Positions 46,901 through 55,441 of a DNA stretch of 64,000 nucleotides are shown here, piece after piece. The translations under genes and the position numbers were made by a program. Where the stretch lies: NCBI GenBank assembly GCA_036676355.1, contig JAKFDA010000097.1, forward strand, positions 14,540 to 78,539, read 5' to 3'. The notes under the pieces were generated by a model that was given only the letters and a program-made list of their open reading frames with translations, searched no databases and had not been told where the DNA came from. This DNA is from ZC4RG42 sp036676355 (lineage in GTDB: Bacteria; Pseudomonadota; Gammaproteobacteria; Burkholderiales; SG8-39). Position 1 is the stretch's first letter. Every line of letters starts with the position of its first letter.

Positions 46901-49645
46901 GCCCGGGACATTGGCCTGCCCTCCGAGCTTGCCTTCCACGCCGACCTCGCGCGCAACGGTCGTCACCTGATCAGCGAAAATCGCAAGCGTGTCAGTCAGC
47001 TCGTTGATAGTGCTTGCAAGCGACGCGATTTCGCCGCGCGCTTCCACGGTCAGCTTCTTCTTCAGGTCGCCCTTCGCCACCGCGGTCACCACGCCGGCGA
47101 TCCCGCGCACCTGGTCGGTCAGGTTGGCCGCCATCACGTTGACCGAGTCAGTCAGGTCCTTCCACGTTCCGCCGACACCGCGCACTTCGGCCTGACCACC
47201 CAGGCGACCTTCCGTCCCCACTTCACGCGCCACGCGTGTGACCTCCGAGGCGAAGGAGTTCAACTGGTCAACCATCACGTTGATGGTGTCTTTCAATTCG
47301 AGAATTTCGCCTTTGACGTCAACGGTGATCTTCTTGGAAAGATCGCCGCGCGCCACCGCGGTCGTCACTTCGGCGATGTTGCGAACCTGGCCGGTCAGGT
47401 TAGAGGCCATGAAGTTGACCGAATCGGTGAGGTCCTTCCAGGTGCCTGCGACGCCCGGCACGTTGGCCTGACCACCCAGGCGGCCTTCCGTCCCCACTTC
47501 ACGCGCGACGCGTGTGACCTCCGAGGCGAACGAGCGCAACTGGTCCACCATCACGTTGATGATGTCCTTCAGCTGCAGGATCTCGCCGCGCACGTCCACC
47601 GTGATCTTCTTCGACAGATCGCCGTTCGCCACCGCGATCGTCACCTCGGCGATGTTGCGCACCTGCCCGGTGAGGTTCGACGCCATCGAGTTGACCGAAT
47701 CGGTCAGATCCTTCCACGTCCCGGCGACGCCTTTCACCTGTGCCTGACCGCCGAGTTTTCCTTCCGAGCCCACTTCCCACGCCACGCGCGTCACTTCGGA
47801 GGCGAACGAAGAAAGCTGACCCACCATGGTGTTGACGGTGTTCTTGAGCGCGAGAATTTCGCCTTCGACGTCGACCGTGATTTTTTTCGACAGATCACCG
47901 CGCGCGACCGCCGTCGTCACTTCGGCGATGTTGCGCACCTGCGCGGTGAGGTTCGACGCCATCGAATTCACCGAGTCGGTCAGATCCTTCCACGTCCCGG
48001 CCACGCCCTGCACGTAGGCCTGACCGCCGAGTTTTCCTTCGGTGCCGACCTCGCGCGCGACGCGCGTCACTTCGGAAGCGAACGAGCGCAATTGATCCAC
48101 CATCACGTTGATGGTGTTTTTCAGTTCCTGGATTTCACCCTTCACGTCGACGGTAATCTTCTTCGACAGGTCGCCGGTCGCCACCGCGGTCGTCACCTCG
48201 GCGATGTTGCGTACCTGCGCGGTCAGATTGCCGGCCATGAAGTTGACCGAGTCGGTCAGGTCCTTCCACGTCCCGGCCACGCCTTTCACCTGCGCCTGGC
48301 CGCCGAGCTTGCCGTCGGTGCCGACCTCGCGCGCCACACGCGTCACTTCCGCGGCGAAGGAAGAGAGTTGATCCACCATCACGTTGATGGTGTCCTTCAA
48401 CTCGAGAATTTCGCCTTTGACGTCGACGGTGATCTTCTTGGAAAGATCGCCGCGCGCCACCGCGGTCGTCACTTCCGCAATATTGCGCACCTGACCGGTC
48501 AGGTTGGCGGCCATGACGTTGACCGAGTCGGTCAGGTCCTTCCATGTCCCGCCGACCCCTTTCACCTGCGCCTGGCCGCCGAGCTTGCCTTCGGTGCCGA
48601 CTTCGCGCGCGACGCGCGTGACCTCCGAAGCGAACGAGTTGAGCTGATCCACCATCACGTTGATGGTGTCCTTCAATTCGAGAATCTCGCCTTTGACGTC
48701 GACCGTGATCTTCTTGGAGAGGTCGCCATTCGCCACTGCGGTCGTGACTTCGGCGATGTTGCGCACCTGCCCGGTGAGGTTCGACGCCATCGAATTCACC
48801 GAATCGGTCAGATCCTTCCACGTGCCGGCCACGCCCTTCACCTGCGCCTGGCCACCGAGCCGGCCTTCGGTACCCACTTCGCGCGCGACGCGCGTGACCT
48901 CCGAAGCGAAGGAACGCAACTGATCCACCATCACGTTGATGGTGTCTTTCAACTCCAGGATTTCACCGCGCACGTCGACCGTTATTTTTTTCGACAAGTC
49001 GCCGGTCGCGACCGCGGTCGTCACTTCGGCGATGTTGCGTACCTGCGCGGTCAGATTGCCGGCCATCGAATTGACCGAGTCGGTCAGGTCCTTCCACGTC
49101 CCGGCCACGCCCTTCACTTTTGCCTGGCCGCCGAGCTTGCCGTCCGTGCCCACCTCACGCGCGACGCGCGTGACCTCCGAAGCAAACGAAGAAAGCTGCT
49201 CGACCATGGTGTTCGCCGTCTTCGCAGTGCGCAGGAACTGTCCCTCGAGCGGACGGCCATCGACGTCGAGCGACATGGTCTGGGAGAGATCGCCCTTCGC
49301 GACCGAGCCGATGACGCGCGACATCTCCGTGGTCGGGCGCACCAGATCATCGATCAGGCTATTGACTGAATCGACCATCGTGCCCCACCCGCCGGCGACA
49401 CCGACAACATTCGCGCGTTGGGACAGCTTGCCTTCGCGGCCGACCACGCGCGAGACGCGATCGAACTCCTTCGCGACACGTTCGTTGGTATCGATGATTT
49501 CGTTGAGGACGTCGGCGATCTTGCCCGGCACGCCGGTAAGATCCGCGGGGAGACGCACCGACCAGTCTCCTTTGCGAAATGCCAGCAGGGTGTTGAGCAA
49601 CTGACGATCGAAAACCGATTCGGAGAGTTCGGAACCCGCAAGCAC
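43931..49645 (-). CDS. Soluble hybrid kinase with ten tandem HAMP repeats, GAF and three receivers
   Basis: About 1,904 residues. The start chosen is GTG 49645, with AAGGAGG six bases upstream; ATG 49720 is in frame but has no ribosome site. A divergent first HAMP pair is followed by nine more of 92-97 residues (116-948), seven of them nearly identical (GDLSKKITVDV..WKDLTDSVN), then a partial copy. No transmembrane helix is seen. A GAF domain (about 1010-1145), a coiled coil, HisKA with NMSHELRTPL (H1232) and HATPase (GTGLGLSISREL) follow. Receiver phospho-acceptors are D1560 and D1829; the second receiver (around D1682) lacks the usual Lys-Pro and looks degenerate. This resembles fungal Nik1/Os1 group III kinases. 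First gene of a five-gene operon. Confidence 0.9.
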   Translation of the reverse strand: MLAGSELSESVFDRQLLNTLLAFRKGDWSVRLPADLTGVPGKIADVLNEIIDTNERVAKEFDRVSRVVGREGKLSQRANVVGVAGGWGTMVDSVNSLIDDLVRPTTEMSRVIGSVAKGDLSQTMSLDVDGRPLEGQFLRTAKTANTMVEQLSSFASEVTRVAREVGTDGKLGGQAKVKGVAGTWKDLTDSVNSMAGNLTAQVRNIAEVTTAVATGDLSKKITVDVRGEILELKDTINVMVDQLRSFASEVTRVAREVGTEGRLGGQAQVKGVAGTWKDLTDSVNSMASNLTGQVRNIAEVTTAVANGDLSKKITVDVKGEILELKDTINVMVDQLNSFASEVTRVAREVGTEGKLGGQAQVKGVGGTWKDLTDSVNVMAANLTGQVRNIAEVTTAVARGDLSKKITVDVKGEILELKDTINVMVDQLSSFAAEVTRVAREVGTDGKLGGQAQVKGVAGTWKDLTDSVNFMAGNLTAQVRNIAEVTTAVATGDLSKKITVDVKGEIQELKNTINVMVDQLRSFASEVTRVAREVGTEGKLGGQAYVQGVAGTWKDLTDSVNSMASNLTAQVRNIAEVTTAVARGDLSKKITVDVEGEILALKNTVNTMVGQLSSFASEVTRVAWEVGSEGKLGGQAQVKGVAGTWKDLTDSVNSMASNLTGQVRNIAEVTIAVANGDLSKKITVDVRGEILQLKDIINVMVDQLRSFASEVTRVAREVGTEGRLGGQANVPGVAGTWKDLTDSVNFMASNLTGQVRNIAEVTTAVARGDLSKKITVDVKGEILELKDTINVMVDQLNSFASEVTRVAREVGTEGRLGGQAEVRGVGGTWKDLTDSVNVMAANLTDQVRGIAGVVTAVAKGDLKKKLTVEARGEIASLASTINELTDTLAIFADQVTTVAREVGVEGKLGGQANVPGASGTWKNLTDNVNQLAANLTTQVRAIADVATAVTRGDLTRSVTVDARGEVAVLKDNINEMIRNLKDTTHKNAEQDWLKTNLARFTRLLQGQRELETVVKLILSELAPLVGAQLGVFYMMEGADYEARLKLVAAYGYRARRNLPTEFQAGEGLVGQCSLEQKRILINNVPPDYLRISSSLGAAVPRNVVVLPILFEQQVMAVIELASFDSFSPTHLAFLDQLMESIGVVLNNIEANSRTESLLTQSQTLARELQSRQEELQKTNEELAEKAHLLSEQYIEVEHKNREVEQARLALEDKAAQLALSSKYKSEFLANMSHELRTPLNSLLILAQQLAENAQRNLTDKQVEYANIIHGSGADLLTLINDILDLSKIESGTVTLEMSELSFDVLRDYVERTFRHMAEAKKLDFRIELESDLPPAIMTDPTRLQQVLRNLLSNAFKFTELGGVCLEVARAAGGWSADHVALNTAGTVVAFSVSDTGVGIAGDKLRLIFEAFQQADGTTSRRYGGTGLGLSISRELARLLGGEIVVRSTLGQGSRFTLYIPLQAFPAATGAATSHVAEPGRDVLQALATSQELQLPRRPIEDDRELIREGDQVVMIVEDDGVFAQILLDAARENGYKGLVTLQGNSVYALAREFQPCAIMLDLSLPDIDGWAVLDQLKHDVDTRHIAVHILSGDDAAERALQQGARSYLIKPVSRERLQEEFAGMRSYIGRERKNLLIVEGDESQRADLIELLGADDLDIRTVATGRDALDAIEQEYVDCMVLDPALPDISGFDLLASVAATLRLRTMPVVLYTGKELGRKEANQLKRLAQNVIVKDATSPERLLDETALFLHRRFGRMTEAQQRMLGSRYESSRVLRGKKVLIVDDDVRNIFALTTVLERHHMLVSFAENGRDGIDKLNSMPDTDIVLMDIMMPEMDGYDTMRAIRADQRFGALPIITLTAKAMKGDREKCLEAGASDYVAKPVDTAHLITLLRVWLASSTGAAA
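46802..49300 (-). repeat. Tandem 276-base coding repeats (HAMP array)
   Basis: Nine tandem units of 276-291 bases encode HAMP pairs inside the giant kinase; seven adjacent units (47078-49009) are exactly 276 bases each and share most of their sequence. High similarity suggests recent unequal crossing-over, so repeat number may vary between strains. Confidence 0.85.
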
Positions 49646-50007
49646 GTTTGTCCTCCTTGTGGGGCTGATTGCGGTCGGAATTGACGCGGCCCTGCAAGGG
49701 TCTTCGCTCCCCAGCTGCACCGCATGCGGGGCTTCCGGCGTCTTCTTATAATTGCCCCGGCCAGCGCTCGCCCTTCGTACGAACCCGCGTTATCGCAATA
49801 AGCGTTCCATCACGTCATCACGAGCCCCACGGCCACCACGCTTTCCGCCGGCGTGTAAATACGCTCAGGCGCGGTGGTAAAACTTACCGAAGAGCGTAAA
49901 AAGCGGACCGCAGTAAGCAATCAGACCCTGCCTGGCAACGCGCTGCTCAGGCCCTCGGCCGTTCCACATCGCAGGCGACCGCGCGCCGGCCTGCCGCCTC
50001 GGCCGCC
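49646..50007. other. Spacer without a recognised gene
   Basis: 362 bases between the giant kinase and the cupin gene, both transcribed on the minus strand. It must hold the kinase promoter; an AT-rich TTATAATT stretch is near 49745, but no confident -35 pairs with it. No terminator, RNA or repeat was seen. Confidence 0.4.
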
Positions 50008-50439
50008 TTATTTTTTATCGAACGTGACGAGCTGATCCTGCTTTGAATCGGTCACGAAAATAGCGAGCAGGCTGGCCGACTCGGCATCGCTCGCATTCTC
50101 GCTCACCACGTGATGCGCGCCCGGCGCCTCTGTCCAATTCTCGCCCGCACGGAAAACCTGCTCTTTGCCATCGTCGACCTTACTGCGGATCGCACCCGAC
50201 AACACATATGCGACGACGAAGGCCTGGCCGTGACGATGTGGCGACGACTTCGCCCCCGGCGCGTAGTTCACGACGACTGCAGTGAGGTTCTTGCCGGGAA
50301 CATTGGCGATGGCATGCTTGAATGCCGTCTTGACCATTTCCGCCTGCGTGGCAGAGTCCGCCGCCAAAACCGTCGTTGACGCGGCAACACACATCAAGGC
50401 GGCAAAGCTTGTATTCCGAACCAGCGATCGCGTCTTCAT
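50008..50439 (-). CDS. Exported cupin-domain protein
   Basis: About 143 residues with a signal peptide (MKTRSLVRNTSFAALMCVAASTTVLAAD). The mature part is one cupin barrel: PHRHGQAFVVAYVLSGAIRSK with a His-x-His metal pair and a third His in the later HHVVSENAS segment. The start is ATG 50439, with AGGAG upstream. Many exported single cupins of this type are of unknown function. No obvious partner is adjacent. Confidence 0.85.
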   Translation of the reverse strand: MKTRSLVRNTSFAALMCVAASTTVLAADSATQAEMVKTAFKHAIANVPGKNLTAVVVNYAPGAKSSPHRHGQAFVVAYVLSGAIRSKVDDGKEQVFRAGENWTEAPGAHHVVSENASDAESASLLAIFVTDSKQDQLVTFDKK

Positions 50440-50469
50440 TTTGTTTCTCCTGATTAAAACCACCGCCAT

Positions 50470-50763
50470 TGTCTTCCTCTCGGTTTCGCCCGGAAATATG
50501 CTTGACCGAGTGGCCCGGTGTCAGCGCGCCCTCCGGTTCGGCGGCTTGCGGATGATGTGAGATATCGAGACCTATGCCGTACGTGTTGCGCCAGAACGCA
50601 CTTAATCGACGGTTGTGAAGGCGATCAGAAAACGCGTCGCGCCCTATTGTCGGATTGTTCCTACTTCGCGGTAAGCGGGTATCGGCTACCGGGGCGGCAC
50701 AACGACTTGCAAAATCGGTCGTAGTGATTCCGCTGACAACCAACGATTTGAAGGAGCGTCAAG
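50470..50763. other. Spacer upstream of the cupin gene
   Basis: No gene of convincing composition was found here. It must hold the cupin promoter on the minus strand. Small reading frames on both strands look like chance. Confidence 0.4.
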
Positions 50764-50808
50764 ATGATCGGTTTTGTGCTGAAGGTCGCAGGCGTGGGTA
50801 CGGACTAA
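50764..50808 (+). pseudogene. 14-residue ORF ended by a repeat copy
   Basis: A good ribosome site (GAAGGAGCGTCAAG) precedes an ATG that codes for MIGFVLKVAGVGTD and then a stop. The stop lies inside a copy of the inverted-repeat end sequence (50806-50825). This looks like the 5' remnant of a gene cut short by the repeat, or a very small ORF. No parent gene is recognised. Confidence 0.35.
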
Positions 50809-50825
50809 GGAATGTCTGAATCAGC
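50806..50825. repeat. Third copy of the inverted-repeat end sequence
   Basis: CTAAGGAATGTCTGAATCAG matches the left end at 2886-2905 at 16 of 20 positions. No partner end was found within the following spacer, so it may be a solo or decayed copy. Confidence 0.5.
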
Positions 50826-50930
50826 GCTTCGCTGACGCTGAGCACACGCAACGGTTTGAACAAAGCGACTGTGCGACGCAAACGGAACAATGATGAAGGT
50901 ATTGCCGAGGCGTGAGCCACGCTGCCGATG

Positions 50931-50960
50931 AAAAAAGGCCGGATTTATCCGGCCTTTTTT
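50931..50960. terminator. Bidirectional terminator
   Basis: AAAAAAGGCCGGAT-TT-ATCCGGCCTTTTTT: a perfect stem with runs of A and T. It lies after the AI-2E-family gene on the minus strand. Confidence 0.92.
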
Positions 50961-50975
50961 CGCCAACTAGCCGGC

Positions 50976-52046
50976 TCACCGTAACAGAGCGGACTGGTCT
51001 CCGAAAAGCCATACACGCATGAGCGTATGCGTTACGGCGAGAACGAGCGGCCCGATGAATATGCCGATGAGCCCGAAGGCGATCAGCCCTCCTATTACGC
51101 CGACGAAGATGAGCAGCAGCGGGATATCCGCCGCGCCTTGCTTGATGAGGATCGGACGCAGGACATTATCAAGCGTGGCAGCGATGATCGTGACGACCAG
51201 CAGGAATGTCCCCCACCCAGGCGAGCCGCTCCAATACAACCAGGCCACGGGCCCCAGCAGCACCAAGGCGGCGCCGATCTGCGCCACGGCGAGAAAGAAC
51301 ATCAACGCTGTGAGCACCGCAGCGAACGGCACGCTGGCCAGCCACAGGCCGATACCTCCGACCATCGTTTGCACCAGTGCGGTAACGATCACGCCACGGC
51401 CCACGCTGCGGATGGTTTGTGCGGACAACCTCACCGCGGCTTCCCCATGCTGACCGCCGAGGCGTTGGCCGAACCGCAGCGCCCAGTCTGCAGCGCCTTC
51501 CCCATAGCCGTACAGCACCGCGGCCGCGACCACCGTGAGCACCAGTTGCACGAACAGCACGCCGAAGCCGCCCAATTCGGCGAGAAGCCACGCGGTCACT
51601 CCTCGAGCGTACGGGGCGATCCGGGCCCAGAGTTCTTCAAAACCTTGTGCGGCGGTCTCTTGCCAGAGCTCCGACGCGCGTGGTCCGACAAGCGGCACAT
51701 CGACCAGCCATGATGGCGGCGGAAACTGGAATCCGCGCCATTGCGTCATCCACTTCGCCATATCGTCCACGTTGCCGACGATGGTCGCGATCGCAGCCGA
51801 CAGCGGGACAAAGAACACCAACAAAAGCACGATGGACATGATCGTGACTGCGATCCAACGCTTGTCACCCGCCGCCCGCTGAATCCTCAGCAACGTCGGC
51901 CATGTCGCGACGACGATCATAACGGCCCATATCGTGGCACCGAGGAAAGGTCTGAGAATCAAGAAACAGGCGGCAATGAGCCCGCCCAGGAAGAGCACGG
52001 TGAGCAAGACCCGCGTCAGCTCGTCTCGCTGGACCTCGGTCTTCAT
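50976..52046 (-). CDS. AI-2E-family transporter (2)
   Basis: 356 residues, about eight hydrophobic helices, in the PerM/TqsA/YdiK superfamily; it resembles YdiK-type proteins. Conserved C-terminal segments are ATLDNVLRPILIKQGAADIPLLLIFVGVIGGLIAFGLIGIFIGPLVLAV. A helical hydrophilic region near 90-150 separates the first helices from the core. Substrate unknown. It is monocistronic with a terminator at its 3' end. Confidence 0.88.
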   Translation of the reverse strand: MKTEVQRDELTRVLLTVLFLGGLIAACFLILRPFLGATIWAVMIVVATWPTLLRIQRAAGDKRWIAVTIMSIVLLLVFFVPLSAAIATIVGNVDDMAKWMTQWRGFQFPPPSWLVDVPLVGPRASELWQETAAQGFEELWARIAPYARGVTAWLLAELGGFGVLFVQLVLTVVAAAVLYGYGEGAADWALRFGQRLGGQHGEAAVRLSAQTIRSVGRGVIVTALVQTMVGGIGLWLASVPFAAVLTALMFFLAVAQIGAALVLLGPVAWLYWSGSPGWGTFLLVVTIIAATLDNVLRPILIKQGAADIPLLLIFVGVIGGLIAFGLIGIFIGPLVLAVTHTLMRVWLFGDQSALLR

Positions 52047-52310
52047 CTTTCCGGACTCCGATTGAAGCGTCCGCCACGAGCAGCCTCACACTGCGCTGAG
52101 CGTTTGAAACGGCATCCTCAGTCTAGCGAAGCGGGACAGACTGGAGAAGCGGCCAGCATACGCGCCCCATCCTCGGCGCGCAGTAGGTCTTAAGCCCAAT
52201 CCGATGCGCCCGGAAGACGAATCGCTACAGCCGCAAGCGACGCGCGCACCGAGGGAAGCTTGGAAGGGAAATCTGAGGACAACGCGCAACCACGAACGAA
52301 TGCGCAAATG

Positions 52311-52339
52311 AAAAAGGCCTGCGAAGTTCGCAAGCCCTT
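52311..52339 (-). terminator. Likely terminator of tRNA-Arg
   Basis: An imperfect hairpin around TGCGA/TCGCA with outer GGC/GCC pairs, followed on the minus strand by a T run, lies just after the tRNA. Confidence 0.6.
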
Positions 52340-52347
52340 GATCATTT

Positions 52348-52424
52348 TGGCGCGCCCGGAGAGATTCGAACTCCCGACCCCTTGGTTCGTAGCCAAGTAC
52401 TCTATCCAACTGAGCTACGGGCGC
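52348..52424 (-). tRNA. tRNA-Arg (ACG)
   Basis: A 77-base cloverleaf with encoded CCA. Acceptor arm is GCGCCCG/CGGGCGC. Anticodon stem CTTGG/CCAAG encloses loop CTACGAA, anticodon ACG. TTCGAATC is the T loop. Confidence 0.95.
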
Positions 52425-52474
52425 AACGTAACGGTCGCGGATTCTAGCAGAGTGCCATCGGCAAAACCAGCTTT

Positions 52475-53941
52475 TCAGCGCGGCGGCATATCGCTTTTGC
52501 GCGGTCGCTTCAGGCGCGCCGCGCGCCATAGCAGCGCGAGCCCCATCCACGCAGTCAGCGCCGCGAACGGGATGGCGAACGCGCGCGGGAAAAGCAGCGC
52601 CAGCACAGCCGATCCGCAAAGGATTGCGGCGAAGGTCGCCAGCACGCTGCCTTCGGCCGGCCCGAGCACCCGGCTCTTGGTCAATGCGGCGCCCAGCGCG
52701 CTGCCCACCGTCAACGCACCGGCCGCCGCGCGCCCCGCGCTACCCGACAGTGCGCGCCGATGATGCGGCACATGCTCGCGCGGCGTGGCGCGGATCACCC
52801 GCTTGCGCCGCCCCAGCACGATCTCGGTGCTATTGGCCAAGTCTTCCTCGTACATGGCCGCGACCTCACGCGCGAAGCGTTCATCCTCGACTGCGACATC
52901 GAGTTCGTAATTGTTCATCCAACTGGCGAAGTTGAGATTGGTCGACCCCACGCGCGCCCACCAATCGTCCGCCACCGCCGTCTTCGCATGGAGCATGCTG
53001 CCGTTCCACTCGAAAATCCGCACACCGGCGTCCAACAGCGGCCGATAGCCCGCGCGCGAAAGACGGCTGACGATGGGCAGATCGCTTGCACCCGGCACCA
53101 GCAGACGCACGTCGACGCCGTCGAGCGCTGCCGCACACAGCGCGCGCACGTAAGGGGTGATGCCGACGAAATATGCGTCTGTCAGCCACAGCCGTTCGCT
53201 GGCGACGGCTGCAACCAGTTGATCCAGACGGAACACACTGGCCGTTTCCGGCTCGCTCGCGACGACGCGAACCGGCGTATCGCCTGCGTGAACGATTTCG
53301 TGACGAGCAAACAGGTCCGCGGGAAGCGGTTCGCCGGTGGTCTTCCACACTCTGGCAAACGCCGCTTCGAGTTCGAGCACGGCCGGCCCGCGGATTTCGA
53401 TGCCGGTGTCGCGCCACGGTTCGATACCGCGCGCCGGATTGCCGCACCACTTGCTGCTGATGCACAGACCGGTGACAAAGCCCACCGCACCATCCACCGA
53501 CAGCATTTTGCGATGGTCGCGCGCGGTCCAGGCGAGTGGTTCATCGATGCGCAACGGATTGAAGCTGCGCACCTGGCCACCAGCTGCGATCAATGGCTTC
53601 CACATGGACTGTGCGAACATCGAACCGAACCAGTCGTAAATGACATACACCTGGACGCCCGCCTGTACCCGCTCGATCAGGGCGTGAAGGAACGCCTGCC
53701 CCACTTGGTCGTTGGCGACGATGTAGCTTTCCAGAAGGATCGTGTGTTCAGCCTGACGGATTGCATCGAGCCAGGCCGGATAGTGTTCGGCGGCGTCGCG
53801 CAGAATGCAGACGGCATTGCCGGTAATGAGGTCGGCGCCGGTCGCACGGGTGAAGGCGCGTTCGGCCATGCGGCCGACGACGATGTCGCCGCTCGACCGC
53901 AGTTCGGCGCGCAGATGCGAGTCGATCCCGTAACGTTGCAT
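52475..53941 (-). CDS. Cardiolipin synthase-like phospholipase D protein
   Basis: 488 residues with two HKD motifs: RDHRKMLSVDG and LHAKTAVADDWW with GSTNLN. These form one catalytic site for phosphatidyl transfer. Predicted membrane segments lie at the C-terminus (about 425-475), not at the N-terminus as in ClsA. A ClsB/ClsC-like role in cardiolipin or related phospholipid synthesis is likely. It is divergent from guaD and next to the tRNA-Arg gene. No strong ribosome site is seen before the ATG. Confidence 0.9.
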   Translation of the reverse strand: MQRYGIDSHLRAELRSSGDIVVGRMAERAFTRATGADLITGNAVCILRDAAEHYPAWLDAIRQAEHTILLESYIVANDQVGQAFLHALIERVQAGVQVYVIYDWFGSMFAQSMWKPLIAAGGQVRSFNPLRIDEPLAWTARDHRKMLSVDGAVGFVTGLCISSKWCGNPARGIEPWRDTGIEIRGPAVLELEAAFARVWKTTGEPLPADLFARHEIVHAGDTPVRVVASEPETASVFRLDQLVAAVASERLWLTDAYFVGITPYVRALCAAALDGVDVRLLVPGASDLPIVSRLSRAGYRPLLDAGVRIFEWNGSMLHAKTAVADDWWARVGSTNLNFASWMNNYELDVAVEDERFAREVAAMYEEDLANSTEIVLGRRKRVIRATPREHVPHHRRALSGSAGRAAAGALTVGSALGAALTKSRVLGPAEGSVLATFAAILCGSAVLALLFPRAFAIPFAALTAWMGLALLWRAARLKRPRKSDMPPR

Positions 53942-54050
53942 AACTAAAGGTTAACCCAATGTGCGCGATCGTTGCCGAAACAGGGCCGCGGCGATGCCAT
54001 AATGTCCGGGCATACAGTTCGCCGTTCCATTTACCTACGATGTCGCCGCG

Positions 54051-55385
54051 ATGACTGTTACCGATACGCCAGTGCATGCCTTGCGCGGAACGCTCGTCTG
54101 GTTTCGCGACGATCCGTTCGCCGTGGACCCGTCGACCGCGATGCGCGTAGAGGCGGATGGCATCGTCGCAATGGCCGGCGGCAGAATCATCGCTTGCGGA
54201 CCGGCCGCAGCGGTGCTGCCGACATTGCCTCCCGGTGTGCCAACCGCGCGTTACGAGCGCGCGCTGATCCTGCCGGGCTTCATCGATGCGCATACCCACT
54301 ACGTGCAGGCGCAGATCATCGGTTCGTGCGGCGCGCAACTACTGGACTGGCTTGAGCGCTACACCTATGTCGCAGAGCAAGCCTTCGCCGACCCGCGGCA
54401 CAGCGCGCACATTGCACACTTGTTCTGCGACGAACTGCTGCGCCACGGCACGACCACCGCGCTGACGTTCTGCGCGGTCTATTCGCAGTCGGCCGAGGCG
54501 CTGTTCGAAGAAGCGGAACGGCGCAACATGCGTCTCATCGCCGGCAAGGTGATGATGGACCGCCATGCGCCCGAATGCTTGCGCGACACCGCCCAGCAAA
54601 GTTATGACGATTCCAAGGCGCTGCTGCAAAAATGGCACGGCCGGGGCCGCTGCCTGTATGCGATCACGCCGCGTTACGCCGGTTCGAGTTCGCCGGCGCA
54701 ACTCGAACTCGCCGGCGCGCTGTGGCACGAATACCCGCAGGCATATCTGCATTCGCATCTGGCGGAAAATATCGCCGAAGTCGAATGGGTACACCGGCTG
54801 TTTCCCGACGCGATGGACTACGTCGATGTGTACGATCGTTTCGGCTTGCTCGGCCCACGCGCTGTCTACGCACACGGCATCCATCTGACCGAGCGCGAAT
54901 TGCAGTGTCTCGGCGAAAGCGAAACCACGATCGTTCACTGCCCCACTTCGAATCTTTTTCTCGGCAGCGGCCTGTTCCGTCTGCACGCCGCCAAGCAACG
55001 TGCCGCCGCGGTTCACGTCGCGCTCGGCACGGACATCGGCGCCGGCACGAGCTATTCGCTGCTACAGACCATGGGGGACGCGTACAAGATCGCGCAACTG
55101 AACCATCACACCCTCTCCGCGCCGCAGGCGTATTACCTCGCCACGCTGGGCGCGGCGCGCGCGCTGAGGCTCGACGACCGTATCGGTTCGCTCGAACCGG
55201 GACACGAAGCCGACATCGTGGTGCTCGATATCGAAGCGACGCCGGCGCTGCGATTGCGCACCCAGTGCGCCGAAAACATCGAAGAACTGCTGTTCGCCCT
55301 GATGATCATGGGCGACGATCGAGCCGTCCGTGCCACTTACATTGCCGGCGCCCTGGCACACGAGCGCGACGCACCACGACAATAA
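54051..55385 (+). CDS. guaD: Guanine deaminase
   Basis: Converts guanine to xanthine in purine salvage or breakdown. 444 residues of the metal-dependent amidohydrolase superfamily. Metal ligands are GFIDAHTHYVQ, HSHLAEN, YAHGIHL and GTDIGAG, and HCPTSNLFLGSG is typical of guanine deaminases. No other purine catabolism gene is adjacent. The gene is alone, divergent from the phospholipase D gene. Confidence 0.93.
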   Translation: MTVTDTPVHALRGTLVWFRDDPFAVDPSTAMRVEADGIVAMAGGRIIACGPAAAVLPTLPPGVPTARYERALILPGFIDAHTHYVQAQIIGSCGAQLLDWLERYTYVAEQAFADPRHSAHIAHLFCDELLRHGTTTALTFCAVYSQSAEALFEEAERRNMRLIAGKVMMDRHAPECLRDTAQQSYDDSKALLQKWHGRGRCLYAITPRYAGSSSPAQLELAGALWHEYPQAYLHSHLAENIAEVEWVHRLFPDAMDYVDVYDRFGLLGPRAVYAHGIHLTERELQCLGESETTIVHCPTSNLFLGSGLFRLHAAKQRAAAVHVALGTDIGAGTSYSLLQTMGDAYKIAQLNHHTLSAPQAYYLATLGAARALRLDDRIGSLEPGHEADIVVLDIEATPALRLRTQCAENIEELLFALMIMGDDRAVRATYIAGALAHERDAPRQ

Positions 55386-55394
55386 TGATTCACG

Positions 55395-55441
55395 TCCGAC
55401 GTCGGAATCCGCGCTGAAACAGGGGCTTCACGTCATATAAT
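55395..55441 (+). promoter_or_regulatory. Palindrome and likely promoter of the Mrp operon
   Basis: TCCGACGTCGGA (55395-55406) is a perfect 12-base palindrome. CTGAAA (55414-55419) and a consensus TATAAT (55436-55441) follow with a 16-base gap. It lies about 195 bases before the likely start of the first Mrp gene. Function is inferred. Confidence 0.45.

Noticed and set aside
46802..49300. Regular repeats that could suggest a CRISPR array
   Set aside because: The units are 276 bases, in frame, and translate to HAMP domains; there are no short direct repeats with unique spacers.
46628..49369. A 913-codon open frame opposite the HAMP array
   Set aside because: It is the complementary strand of a high-GC repeat gene; its repeats mirror the HAMP units, and it shows no family signature of its own.
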